Positions 26,201-38,482 of a stretch of DNA of 64,000 nt are shown piece by piece. The stretch comes from Albula goreensis (Eukaryota > Chordata > Actinopteri > Albuliformes > Albulidae). Under the pieces are notes generated by a model. The model ran no database searches. It was not told the DNA's origin and worked only from the letters and a program-made list of their open reading frames with translations. Position numbers and translations under genes: made by a program. How positions within the stretch are numbered: the stretch's first letter is position 1; each line of letters starts with the position of its first letter. The stretch is from positions 2,574,731 to 2,638,730 of the forward strand of contig CM040746.1 of NCBI GenBank assembly GCA_022829145.1, written 5' to 3'.

Positions 26201-27264
26201 CACTGGGGTAGAATAGTGGGTTGGGGGGTTAAACACTGGGGTAGAATCGTGAATAAGAGGGTTAAACACTGGGGTAGAAAAGTGGGAAAGGGGCTAAAAC
26301 ACTGGGGTAGAAGAGTGAGAAAGGGGCTGAAACACTGGGATGGAATCGTGGGTAGGAGGGTAAAACACTGGGGTAGAAAACTGGGTTGGGCGGTTAAAAA
26401 CTGGGGTAGAATCCTGTTTTGGGGGGTTAAACACGCTGGGCAGAAGAACAGTGCGTAAGAACAGTGGAACACTGGGGTAGAAAAGTGAGGAAGGGGCTAA
26501 AACACTGGAGTAGTATAGGGAGTAAGGGGGTTAAACACTGAGGTAGAATAGTGGGTTGGGGGTTAAACACTGGGGTAGAATAGCGACTCAGGGGCTAAAA
26601 CACTGGGGTAGAATAGTGAGTGAGGGGGTTAAACATTGGTGTAGAATAGCGGGTAAGGGGTGAAACACTGGGGTAAAATGGTGGGTAGGAGGGTAAAAAC
26701 TGGGGTAGAATCGTGGGTTGGGGGTTAAAAACTGGGGTAGAATACTGGTTAGGAGGGTAAAACACTGGGGTAGAAGACTGGGTTGGGGCAAAAACAGGGG
26801 TGTAGAATTGTGGGATGGGGGGTTAAACACTGGGGCAGAATATTACGTAAGGGGTTGAATCGAGAATAAGGGGGTTAAAAACTGTGGAAGAAGAGCGGGA
26901 GCTAGGGGTTAAACACTGGGGTAGAATAATGGGTTGGAGGGTAAAACACTGGGGTAGAATGGTGAGTGAGGGCGTTAAACACTGGTGTAGAATAGCGGGT
27001 AATGGGGTTCAACACTGGGGTAGAATCGTGGGTAGGACGGTAAAACACTGGGGTAGAATAATGGGTTGGGGGGTTAGGACAGTGGGAAAGGCCGATAAAC
27101 ACTGGGGCAGAATGGCGGGAACGGGGGTTAAACACTGGGGTAGAATAGTGGTTAGGAGGCAAAAACACAGGGGTAGAATAGTGGGTTGGGGAGTTAAACA
27201 TAGGGGTAGAACAGGGAGTAAGGTGGTTAAAAAACTTGGAAGAAGAAGGGAAAGGGGGTAAAAC

Positions 27265-27560
27265 ACTGGGGTAGAACATGAAGTAAGGGGGTTAGACACA
27301 GGAGTAGAATCATGTGAAAGGGGGTTAAATACTGGGGTAGAATAATGGGAAAGGGGCTAAAATACTGGGGTATAATCCTGGATAGGAGGGTAAAACACTG
27401 GGGTAGAATCGTGGATAAAGGGGTGAATCACTGGGGTAGAACATGAAGTTAGGGGGTTACACACAGGGGTAGAATTATGTGAAAGGGGGTTAAATACTGG
27501 GGTAGAATAATGGAAAAGGGGGTTAAATACTGGGGTAGAATAATGGGAAAGGGGCTAAAA
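27265..27560 (+). repeat. 165-bp (5-unit) tandem duplication
   Basis: GAACATGAAGT is at 27274 and 27439, exactly 165 bp (5 x 33) apart, with the same following order of units (GTTA-ACACAGG, ATCATGTGAAAGG, AATAATGG-AAAGG). This is the same five-unit module as at 29385-29825. Confidence 0.8.
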
Positions 27561-29384
27561 CACTGGGGTGGAATAGTGGGTAGGAGGGTAAAACACTGGG
27601 GTAGTAAAGTGGTTTGGAGGGTTAAACACTGGGGTAGAATAGTGGGTAAGGGGGGTTTAACACTGGGGTAGAAAAGTGAGAAAGGTGGTAAAACACTGGG
27701 GTAGAACTTAGAGAAAAGGGGTAGAATCGTGGGTAGAAGGTTTAAACACTGAGGTAGAATCGTGGGTTGGGGGGTAAAACACTGGGGTAGAATTGTTGGT
27801 AAGGGGGTTAAACACTGGGCAAGAAAAGTGAGTAAGTGGGGGAAACACTGGGGTGGAAAAGTGGGAAAGGGGGTTAAACACTGGGGTAGAATCGTGGGTT
27901 GGGGGGTGAAACACAGGCGTAGAATCGTGGGAAAGGGGGTTAAACACTGAGGTAGAATAATGGGAAAGGGGCTAAAACACTGGGGTGGAATAGTGGGTAG
28001 GAGGGTTAAACACTGGGGTAGAATAGTGGGTTCGGGGGTTAAACACTGGGGTAGAATCCTTGGTTGGGGGGTTAAACAATGGGGTAGAACAGTGGGAAAG
28101 GGGTAAAATACTGGGGAAAAGAAGTGAGTTAGGGCTTGAAACACTGGGGTAGAATTGTGGGATGGGGGTTCATCACTGGGGTAGAATAGTGAGTAAGGAG
28201 CCAAACACTGGTGTAGAATTGTGGCAAAGGGTGAAACAGTTGGGTAAAATGTTGGGAAAAGGGGTAAACACTGGGGTAGAATAGTGAGAAAAGGGGTAAA
28301 ACACTGGGGGTTGAAATGCGGGTTGGGGGATTAAACACTAGGGTAGAATGCTGAGCAAGAGTGTTAAACACTGGGGAAGAATAGTGGAGAGGGGGTTAAA
28401 CACTGGGGCAGAATATTAAGGAAGGGGTGAAACACGAGGGTAGAAGAGCGGAATGGGCGTTAAACACCTCAGTAGAATACTGGCAAAGGGGTAAAACACA
28501 AGGGTAGAATAGTGAGTAAAGGATAAAAACACTGGGGTAAAATTATGAATAAGGGGATAAACACTGAGGTAGAAAAGCAGGAAAGGGGTTAAATACTGGG
28601 GTAGGATCGTGGGAAAGGGGGTGAAACACTGGGGAAGAACAGTGAGTAAGGGGGGTAAACACTGGGGTAGAATTGTGTGAGAGGGGGTTAAACTCTGGAG
28701 TAAAACATTGGGAAAGAGGGGTACACAGGGGTAATGTCGTGAGTACGGCGGTTAAACACTAGGGGTAGAAAACTGGGTTGGGGTGTGAAACACGAGGGCA
28801 GAAAAGTGGGAAAGGGGGGTTAAATCACTGGGGCAGAATATTAAGAAAGGGGATTACACACTGTGGTAGAAGAGCAAGACCAGGGGTTAAACACTGGGGT
28901 AGAATTGTGGGTTGGAGGGTAAATAGAATAGGGAATGAGGTGGTTAAACACTGTGGTAGATGAGAGGGAACATGGGTTAAACACTGGGGTGGAATAATGG
29001 GCAGGAGGCAAAAACATGGGGCTAGAATAGTGGGTTGGGGGGTTAAACACTGGGGTAGAATCGTGAGGAAGGGCGTTAAACACTGGTGTAGAATAGCGGG
29101 TAATGGGGTTCAACACTGGGGTAGAATCGTGCAGGACAGTACAACACTGGGGTAGAATAATGGGTTGGGGGTTCAACACTGGGGTAGGATAGTGGAAAAG
29201 GGCGTTAAACACACTGGGGCAGAATGGCGGAACGGGGTTAAACACTGGGGTAGAATAGTGGTTAGGAGGCAAAAACACAGGGGTAGAATTGTGGGTTGGG
29301 GGGTTAAACATAGGGGTAGAATCGGGAGTGAGGTGGTGAAAAAACTTGGAAGAAGAGAGGGAAAGGGGGTAAAACACTGGGGTA

Positions 29385-29825
29385 GAAACGTGGATAAGGG
29401 GTTAATCACTGGGGTAGAACATGAAGTAAGAGGGTTAGACACAGGAGTAGAATCATGTGAAAGGGGGTTAAATACTGGGGTAGAATAATGGGAAAGGGGC
29501 AAAAATACTGGGGTATAACAGTGGATAGGAGGGTAAAACACTGGGGTAGAATCGTGGATAAGGGGGTTAATCACTGGGGTAGAACATGAAGTAAGGGGGT
29601 TAGACACAGGAGTAGAATCATGTGAAAGGGGGTTAAATACAGGGGTAGAATTATGGGAAAGGGGCAAAAATACTGGGGTATAATACTGGATAGGAGGGTA
29701 AATCACTGGGGTAGAATAGTAGATAAAGGGGTTAATCACTGGGGTGGAACATGAAGTTAGGGGGTTAGACACAGGGGTAGAATTATGTGAAAGGGGGTTA
29801 AATACGGGGTAGAATAATGGGAAAG
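29385..29825 (+). repeat. 165-bp (5-unit) higher-order repeat, about 2.5 copies
   Basis: GAACATGAAGT occurs at 29417, 29582 and 29747, two exact periods of 165 bp (5 x 33). Each module keeps the same order of variant units: GGATAAGG, GAACATGAAGT, ATCATGTGAAAGG, AATAATGGGAAAGG, and ATA-CTGGATAGGAGGG or its ACAGTGG form. Confidence 0.88.
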
Positions 29826-30787
29826 GGGGTTAAATACTGGGGTAGAAAAATGGGAAAGGGGCTAAAACACTGGGGTGGAATCGTGGGTAGGAGGGTAAAA
29901 CACTGGGGTCGTAAAGTGGTTTGGAGGGTTTAACACTGGGGTAGAATCGTGGGTAAGGAGGGTTTAACACTGGGGTAGAATTTGGAGAAAAGGGGTAGAA
30001 TTGTGGGTACAAGGTTTAAACACTGAGGTGGAATAGTGGGTTGGGGGGTAAAACACTAGGGTAGAACAGTTGGTTGGGGGGTTAAACACTGGGGTAGAAG
30101 AGAGGGAAAGAGGGTAAATAGAATAGGGAATGAGGTGGTTAAACACTGTGGTAGATGAGAGGGAACATGGGTTAAACACTGGGGTAGAATAATGGGCAGG
30201 AGGCAAAAACATGGGGCTAGAATCGTGGGTTGGGGGGTTAAACACTGGGGTAGGATTGTGGGAAAGGGCGTTAAACACTGGGGCAGAATGGCGGGAACGG
30301 GGGTTAAACACAGGGGTAGAACAGTGGGTTGGGGGGTTCAACATAGGGGTAGAATAGGGAGTAAGGTGGTTAAAAAACTTGGAAGAAGAGAGGGAAAGGG
30401 GGGTAAAACACTGGGGTAGAATCGTGGATAAGGGGGTAAATCACTGGGGTAGAACATGAAATAAGAGGGTTATACACAAGGGTACAATCATGAGAAAGGG
30501 GATTAAACATTGGGGTAGAATAATGGGTAGGAGGGTAAAACACTGGGGTAGAATCGTGGGTTGGAGGATTAAATACTGGGGTAGAATTGTGGGCAGGAGG
30601 GTAAAAAACTGGGTAGAATACTGGGTGAGGGGGGTTAAACCCTGGGGCAGAATATTAATGAAGGGGATAAAACACTGGGGGAGAAAAGTGAGAAAGGGGG
30701 TTAAACACTGGGGTAGAATCGTGGGTAGGAGGGTTGAACACTGGGGTAGAACCTGGGTTGGGGGAATAAATACGGGGTAGAATAGTG

Positions 30788-31287
30788 NNNNNNNNNNNNN
30801 NNNNNNNNNNNNNNNNNNNNNNNNNNNNNNNNNNNNNNNNNNNNNNNNNNNNNNNNNNNNNNNNNNNNNNNNNNNNNNNNNNNNNNNNNNNNNNNNNNNN
30901 NNNNNNNNNNNNNNNNNNNNNNNNNNNNNNNNNNNNNNNNNNNNNNNNNNNNNNNNNNNNNNNNNNNNNNNNNNNNNNNNNNNNNNNNNNNNNNNNNNNN
31001 NNNNNNNNNNNNNNNNNNNNNNNNNNNNNNNNNNNNNNNNNNNNNNNNNNNNNNNNNNNNNNNNNNNNNNNNNNNNNNNNNNNNNNNNNNNNNNNNNNNN
31101 NNNNNNNNNNNNNNNNNNNNNNNNNNNNNNNNNNNNNNNNNNNNNNNNNNNNNNNNNNNNNNNNNNNNNNNNNNNNNNNNNNNNNNNNNNNNNNNNNNNN
31201 NNNNNNNNNNNNNNNNNNNNNNNNNNNNNNNNNNNNNNNNNNNNNNNNNNNNNNNNNNNNNNNNNNNNNNNNNNNNNNNNNNNNNNN
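30788..31287. other. Assembly gap, exactly 500 N
   Basis: A run of exactly 500 N. The same size as the second gap (51089-51588) suggests a fixed placeholder for an unknown distance, not a measured length. Satellite polarity is G-rich on + before the gap and C-rich on + after it. Confidence 0.99.
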
Positions 31288-31307
31288 GTCGGGCGTGCAG
31301 ATTTTTC
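31288..31307 (+). mobile_element. 20-bp stub of a third LINE fragment at the contig edge
   Basis: The first bases after the gap, GTCGGGCGTGCAGATTTTTC, equal the terminal bases of the LINE fragment at 38463-38482 and, reverse-complemented with one mismatch, at 16631-16650. The stub then runs into satellite through the same CTTACCCAC junction. The contig therefore starts inside another copy of the LINE insertion, the rest of which is in the gap or was not assembled. The satellite beyond the first unit differs from the flank of the 38-kb copy. Confidence 0.85.
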
Positions 31308-34300
31308 CTTACCCACTTTTCTACCCCAGTGTTTAACCCCCTTATTCACCATTCAACCCCAGTGTTTAACCCCCCTCCCAATTCTACCCCAGTGTTTAAC
31401 CCCTTACTCACTTTTTCTACCCAGTGTGTTAACCCCCTTACCCACTATTCTGCCCTCGTGTTTAACCCCCAACCCACAATTCTACCCCAGTGTTTTTGCC
31501 TCGACCCACTTTTCTACCACAGTATTTTAGCCCCTTTCCCATGATTATACCCCAGTATTTAACCCCTTTCTCATGATTCTACCCCTGTGTCTAACCCCCT
31601 TACTTCATGTTCTACCCCAGTGTTTAATCTCCTTACCACCTATTCTACCCCAGTGTTTAACCCCCAACCCACTATTCTACCCCCGTGTTTTTACCTCCTA
31701 CCCACTGTTTTACCCCAGTGTTTAACCCCCGTTCATGCTTTTCTACCCCATTGTTTAACCCTCTTATTCACGATCCTACCCCATTGTTTAACCCACCAAC
31801 CCACTGTTCTTCTCCAGTGTTTAACCCTCTTACTAACGATTCTACCCCATTGTTTAACCCCCTGCCCAATATTCTACCCCAGTGTTTAACCCCCCAACCC
31901 GCAATTCTACCCCATTGTTTAACCCCCAACCCACCATTCAATGCCAGTGTTTACCCCCTTACACACTGTTCTACCTCAGTGTCTAACCCCCTTACTTCAT
32001 GTTCTACCCCAGTGTTTATCCCCCCATCCCACTTTTCTACCCCAGTGTTTACCCCCTTTCCCAACATTTTACCCAACTGTTTAACCCCCTTTGCCAAAAT
32101 TCTACACCTCCCTTACTCACTATTCTATGCGATTCTTCCCCAGTGTTTTTCCCTCCTACCCACAATTTCACCCCAGTGTTTAACCCCTGTTCCTGCTATT
32201 CCCCCAGTTCTACCCCCAGTGTTTAACCCCTTGTTTAGTATTCTGCCCCAGTATTTTACCCCCCAACCCACTTTTCATCCCCGCAGTTTAACCCACCAAC
32301 CGACGATTCTACCCCAGTTTCTTACCCCCGACCCACAATTCTACCCCATTGTTTTAGCTCCCTTTCCCAGTTTTCGACCCCAGTGTTTAACCCCCTACCC
32401 ACCATTCTACCCCAGTGTTTTGCCCCCCATCTCACTATTCTACCCCAGTGTTTAACACCCTTTCCCCCATTCTATCCCAGTGTTTAACCCCCTTTCCCGC
32501 AATTCCACCTCAGTGTCTAATCCCTCTCCTGACTATTCTACCCCAGTTTTTAACCCCCTTACTTAATTTTCTACAACAGTCTTTAACCCCCTTTGCCACT
32601 ATTCTACCCCAGTGTTTTTTACCCTCCTACCCACGATTCTACCCTTGTGTTTAACCCCCAACCCACTTTTCTACCCGAGTGTTTTAATCCCCCAACCCAC
32701 TATTCTACCATAGTGTTTTAACCCCTTTCCACTTTTCTACCCCAGTGTTTAACCCCCTTTCCCACTTTTTATACCTATTCCCCTTTCCCAACATTTTACC
32801 CAACTGTTTTAACCCCTTTCCCAAATTCTACCTCTGTGTCTAACCCCCTCCTTCTACGCGATTCTACCCCAGTGTTTAACCCTCTTACTCACTATTCTAC
32901 CCCAGTGTTTTTTACCCTCCTACCCACGATTCTACCCCAGTGTTTCACCCCCGCTCCCTCTATTCTACCCCAGTGTTAAACCCCCTCACTAAATTTTCTG
33001 CCCCAGTGTTTAACCCCCCTTACCCACTATTATGCCCTTGTGTTTTACACCCCAACCAATTTTTTTCTACCCCAGTGTTTAACTCCCTTTCCCACTATTC
33101 TACCCCAGTGTTTAACCCCTATTCCCGCTTTTCTACCCCAGTGCTTAACCCCCTTATTCACTTTTCAACCCCAGTGTTTACCCCCCTCACTTAATATTCT
33201 GTCCCAGTGTTTAACCCCCTGACCACTGTCCTTCCCGAGTGTTTAACCCCGCAACCCATTCTTCTTCTGCAGTGTTTTATCCTCCTACCCACTATTCTAC
33301 CCCAGTGTTTAACCCCTTTCCCCTCATGTTAATCCCTTGTATTTTACCCTCCAACCCACAATTCTACCCACATGTTTATCACCCTTTCCTGCTTTTCTAC
33401 CCCAGTGTTTAACCCCCCAATCCACTTTTCTACTCCAGTGTTTTACCCTCCTACCCAAGATTCTACCCCAGTGTTTAACCCCCTTTCCCACGATTCTTCC
33501 TCAGTGTCTAACCCCCCTCATGACTTTTCTACCCCAGTGTTTTACCCCCTACTCACTCTTCTTCCCCACTGTTTAACCCCCTTTCCCACTTTTCTATGCC
33601 AGTGTTTACCCCTCTTACTCACTGTCCTTGCCCAGTGTTTAACCCCCTTCCTACAATTCTACTTCAGTGTTTAACCCCCAACCAACGATTCTACCCCAGT
33701 ATTTAATCCCTTTACTCACTATTTGACCCCAGTTTTTCCACCCCCTTTCCCATGATTTTTCCCCAGTGTTTACCCCCCTTACTCACTCTTCTGCCCCAGT
33801 GATTTAACCACTTACTCACGATTCTACCCCCGTGTTTTACCCTCCTACCCACTGTTCTACCCCAGTGTTTAGCCCCCATTCCCGCAATTCTACACCAGTG
33901 TTTTACCTTTCTCACTGTCAATTAAACCCCTCTGTTTTACCTTCCTACCCACTGTTTTACCCCAGTGTTTAACCCCCATCCTCACTATTCTACCCCAGTG
34001 TTTAACCTCCTTGCTTAATATTCTACCCCAATGTTTAACCCCCCATCCCACTATTTTACCCCAGTGTTTAACCCCTTATTCACTATTCTCCCCCAGTGTT
34101 AAACCCCCTTACTTAATATTCTACCCCAGTGTTTAACCCCCTTTCCCACGATTCTACCCCAGTGTTTAACCCTCTTTTTCACTTTTCTACCCTAGTGTTT
34201 AACCCCCTCACTCACTATTCTACCCCAGTGTTGAACCCCCTTAGGCACATTTCTACCCTTGTGATTATCCCCCTAACCCACGATTCTTACTCAGTGTTTA

Positions 34301-37300
34301 ACTCCCTTACCTGTCATTCTACTCTCTTGTTTAACATCCCAACCCACGATTCTACCCCAGTGTTTTACACCCTTTCCCACAATTCTATCCCAGTGATTAC
34401 CCCCCTTCCTCACTGTTCTTGCCCAGTGTATAACGCCCTTTCCCACAATTCTACCCCAGTGTTTAATCCCCTTACTCACTTTTCTACCCCAGTGTATAAC
34501 GCCCTTTCCCTCTATTCTACCCCAGTGTTTAACCCCCTTACTCACGGTTCTACCCCAGTGTTTAACCCCGTTACTGACTATTCTGGCCCAGTGTTGAACC
34601 CCCTCAATCACTATTCTACCCCAATGTTTTACCCTCCTCCCCACGATTTTACCCCAGTGTTTAACACCCGTTCCCGCTATTCTACCCCAGTGTTTCACCC
34701 CTTCACTCACGATTCTACCCCAGTGATTACCCTCCTTACTCATTATTCTGCCACAGTATTTAACCACTCAACTCATGATTGAACCCCAGTGTTTAACCCC
34801 CTTATTCACTTTTCTACGCCAGTGTTTAACCCACTTACTTAATATTCTGCCCCAGTGTTTAACCCCCCTTACCCACTATTCTACCCTCTTGTTTAACCCC
34901 CCAACCCAGCATTCTACCTCAGTGTTTAATCCCTGTACCCACAATTCTACCCCAGTATATCACCCTCCGACCCACAATTCTGTCCCAGTGTTTAACCCCC
35001 CAACCCACTGTTCTACCCCAGTGTATCACCCTCCTACCCACTCTACTACCCCAATATTTAAACCCCTTACCCTCTATTCTACCTTTGTGTTTATTCCCCT
35101 TTCTAGCTGTTTTACCCCAGTGTTTTACCCCCTTTCCCACGGTTCTGCCCTCGTGTTTAACCCCCCACCCCACTCTTCTACACCTGTGTTTAACCCTCCT
35201 ACCCACTTTTCTACCCCAGTGTTTTACCCTCCTCCTCACTATTCTTCCCCAGTGTTGAACTCCCTTTCCCACTTTTGTATCGCAGTGTTTAACCCCCTCA
35301 ATCACTATTCTATCCCAGTGTTTAAGCCCCTGAGTTAACATTCTAGCCCAGTGTTTAACTCCCCTACCCACCATTCTACCCTGGTGTTTAACCCCCAACC
35401 CACTATTCCACCCAAGTGTTTTGCCCCCTTCCTCATTTTTTTACTCCAATGTTTAACCCCCTTACTCACTGTTCTGCGCCAGTGTTTAACCCCCTTTCCC
35501 ACGGTTCTGCCCTCGTGTTTAACCCCCCACCCCACTCTTCTACGCCTGTGTTTAACCCTCCTACCCACTTTTGTACCCCAGTGTTTTATCCTCCTCCTCA
35601 CTATTCTTCCCCAGTGTTGAACTCCCTTTCCCAGTTTTCTATCGCAGTGTTTACCCCCCTTACTGAATATTCTACCCCAGTGTTTAACCCCCTCAATCAC
35701 TATTCTATCCCAGGGTTTAAGCCCCTGAGTTAACATTCTAGCCCAGTGTTTAACTCCCCTACCCACCATTCTACCCTGGTGTTTAACCCCCCAACCCACT
35801 ATTCCACCCAAGTGTTTTGCCCCCTTCCTCATTTTTTTACTCCAATGTTTAACCCCCTTACTCACTGTTCTGCCCCAGTGTTTAACCCCCTTTCCCACTG
35901 TTCTACCCCAGTGTGTTACTCTCCAAACCACGATTCTACCCCAGTGTTTAACTCTTGTTCCGGCTCTTCAACCACAGTGTTTAACCCCCTTATTCTGAAT
36001 TCTATTTACCCTCCAACCCCCGATTCTACCCCAGTGTTTAACCCCTGTTCCCGCTCTTCTACCACAGTGTTTAACCCCCTTTAACCCCTCCAACCCAGTC
36101 TTTAACCCCTCCAACCCAGTATTCTAGCCCTGTGTTTTTGGCTCCTGCCCACTATTCTCCCCCAGTTTTTAACCCCCGTTCCTGCGGTTCTACCCCAGTG
36201 TTTAACCCCTGTTCCCGCTCTTCTTCCACAGTGTTTAACCCCCTTACTTAATATTCTGCCCCAGTGATTTAACCCACCTTTCCCACTTTTCTGCCTTCGT
36301 GTTTCACACCCCAACCCAGTGTTTAACCGCCTTAATCACTATTCTACCCCAGTGTTTAACCCCTCCTCCCCATTCTACCCCAGTGTTTTTCCCCCTAATT
36401 CACGATTCTACCCCAGTGTTTAACCCCTTCACACACTATTCTACCCCACCGTTTAACCCTACAACCTACGATTCTACCCCCCTGTTTCTGCCCCCAACCC
36501 ACTCTTCTACCCCAGTGTTTTACACTTCTACCTATGTTTTTACCCCAGTGTTTAATGCCCTTACTCACGATTCTTCCCCAGTGTTTTATCCCATTACTCA
36601 CTATTCTACCCCAGTGTTTTACCCCTTTCCCTCTGTTCTACCCCAGTGTTTTACCCCCTTTCCCTCTATTCTTCCTTAGTGTTTAACCACCTGACTCACT
36701 CTTCTACCCCAGTGTTTAACCCCCCAACCCACTATTCTACCCCAGTGTTTTACCCTTTTCCCACTATTCCACCTTCGTCATTAACCCCCTTACTCCCTGT
36801 TCTACCCCAGTGTTTCACCCCCTTCCTCACTATTCTATCCCAGTGTTAAACCTCCCTTACTCACTTTTCTACCCTCATGTTTAACCCCCTAACACACAAT
36901 TTTACCCCATTGTTCAACCCCTTTTCCCACTGTTCAACCCCAGTGTTTAACTGCCCAACCCACTTTTCTACCCCAGTGTTGTACCCTCCTTCCCACGATT
37001 CTACCCCAGTGTTTACCCCCCTTACTCAGTATTTTACCCCAGTATTTAACTCCCGTTCCCGCAATTCTACCCAAGTGTTCAACCCCCTTCTTCATCATTC
37101 AACCCCAGTGTTTAGCCCCCTTTCTTAATATTCTTCCCCAGTGTTAAAACCCCCTTTCCCACTATTCTACCCTCGTGTTTAACCCCCCAACCCACTCTTC
37201 TACCCCAGTATTTAACACTCCAACCCACAATTCTATCCCAGTGTTTTACCTTTCTACCCACAATTCTACCCCAGTGTATAACCCCCTTTCCCACTATTCC

Positions 37301-37588
37301 ACACTCGTGTTTAAACCCCTTACTCACTTTTCTACCCCAGTGTTTAACTCCCTTACTCGCAATTGTACCCCAGTGTTTTACTCCCTTTTCCTCTTTTCTA
37401 CCGAGGTGTTTAACCGCCTTACTCACTTTTCTATCCCAGTGTTTAACAACCTCACTCACTTTTGTTGAACCCCCCTTACCCACGATTCTACCCTCTTGTT
37501 TAACCCCCTGACCCACTTTTCCTCCCCAGTGTTTAACCCTCCAACCTAGTATACTATCCCAGTGTTTAACCCCCTTACCCACGATTCT
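31308..37588 (-). repeat. 33-bp satellite array, C-rich strand on + (block 2, first part)
   Basis: The same satellite in reverse orientation: on + it reads TTCTACCCCAGTGTTTAA followed by variable C-rich bases, so the G-rich unit lies on -. Variant order in 31.7-32.6 kb mirrors 22.2-21.5 kb of block 1, and 35.3-36.7 kb mirrors 21.2-19.9 kb. The region 33.3-33.9 kb is repeated near 43.8-44.1 and 47.1-47.5 kb. No other sequence is inserted. Confidence 0.97.
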
Positions 37589-38482
37589 ACCTACCTCACC
37601 TACCTCACGACTACATCACCCTGCTACTAAAGAAAACCACCATGGACCCCTCTGTTATCCATAGCTACTGCCCTGTGTCCCTTCTCCCTCTCCAAAACTC
37701 TTGAGCGTGGTGCCTCTTATCAACTGTCTCTCTTCCTTTTTCAAAATAACCTGCTGGACCCCCACCAGTCTGTCTTTAGACCCGGTCACTGGACTGAGAC
37801 TGCACTTCTCTCGGTGAGTGAATCTCTCCACACTGCACAGACTGCCTCCCTTTCTTCCATTCGGATCCTCCTGGACCTATCGGCTGCCTTGGGAAGAAGT
37901 TAGTTTATGAGGAAAAAGTTAGGTGACGACACTATCAACCACTCCATCCTCCTGCCCTCGCTGGCTGCTTTGGGGATCCGTGGCACCGCACTTGGCCGGA
38001 TTGAGTCCTACCTTTCTGGTCGCTCCTTTCAGGTTGCCTGGGATGGTGCGGTATCGGCACCCCATCCGCTTGCTACAGGATTTCCTCAAGGCCCTGTTCT
38101 TGGTCCACCTCTCTTCACTCTTCATACCCGTTGTCTTATACCTGTCATCTCTGCCCACGGCTTGTCCCTCCATTGTTATGCCGATGACACCCAACTCTTT
38201 CTCTCGTTCTCTCCCTCTGACTCACAGGTCTCTGCTCTGATCTCTGCTTGTCTCTGGGATATTCAGAGCTGCATGGACACCCACCATCTTAAGCTCAACC
38301 CAGACAAGTCAGAGCTCCTCTTCTTTCCTGCTCCATCCTCTCCATCGCTTGACCTCTCCATGACCCTGAGTGACACCATCCTGTCACCGTCATCCTGCGC
38401 CAAGAACCTCGAAGTGGTGCTTGACAGCAACCTGACCATCTCCAAGAACATCGCAGCGGTGAGTCGGGCGTGCAGATTTTTC
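37589..38482 (+). mobile_element. Internal fragment of a non-LTR retrotransposon (LINE, L2/CR1/Rex1-like), copy 2
   Basis: An 894-bp non-satellite island, the inverted duplicate of 16631-17480. Both edges join satellite at the same bases as in copy 1: an ACGATTCT/ACCTACC junction on the left and ATTTTTC/CTTACCCAC on the right. The neighbouring satellite units also match; for example, the rare AACCTAGTATACTATCCC unit precedes both fragments. The 44-bp length difference from copy 1 is fully explained by a 36-bp insertion here plus 7-bp and 1-bp deletions in copy 1. The matching flanks show it spread by duplication of the surrounding array. Confidence 0.92.
37603..38482 (+). pseudogene. Broken reverse-transcriptase coding remnant, copy 2
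   Basis: The same reverse-transcriptase region as copy 1, read on +. The opening frame (LLLKKTTMDPSV from 37621) hits an in-frame TGA at 37702-37704. This is caused by an apparent frameshift just before the SKTLER-like block and is shared with copy 1. Further on, GHWTETALLSVSESLH and LLDLSAA are readable. A 36-bp insertion at about 37890-37925, absent from copy 1, then replaces the Phe of the AAFD motif and introduces a TAG. From about 37965 the frame is open through GIRGTALGRIESYLSGR, PQGPVLGPPLFTLHTR (LHTR instead of LYTR), YADDTQLF (38177-38188), HHLKLNPDKSELL and VVLDSNLT, then passes into satellite. The resulting open frame of over 400 codons is a chimera, not a gene. Confidence 0.9.

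Larger units (their letters stand above)
17481..30787 (+). repeat. 33-bp satellite array, G-rich strand on + (block 1, right part)
   Basis: The same 33-bp satellite continues on the other side of the LINE fragment in the same orientation and reaches the first N gap. Variant units are the same set as to the left. Large parts repeat stretches from further left: the region around 23.3-25.0 kb copies 3.0-4.7 kb (offset about 20.5 kb), 28.0-29.3 kb copies 4.9-6.2 kb (offset about 23.1 kb), and 27.5-27.9 kb copies 1.5-1.9 kb (offset about 26.0 kb). I see no non-satellite insertion here. Confidence 0.97.
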
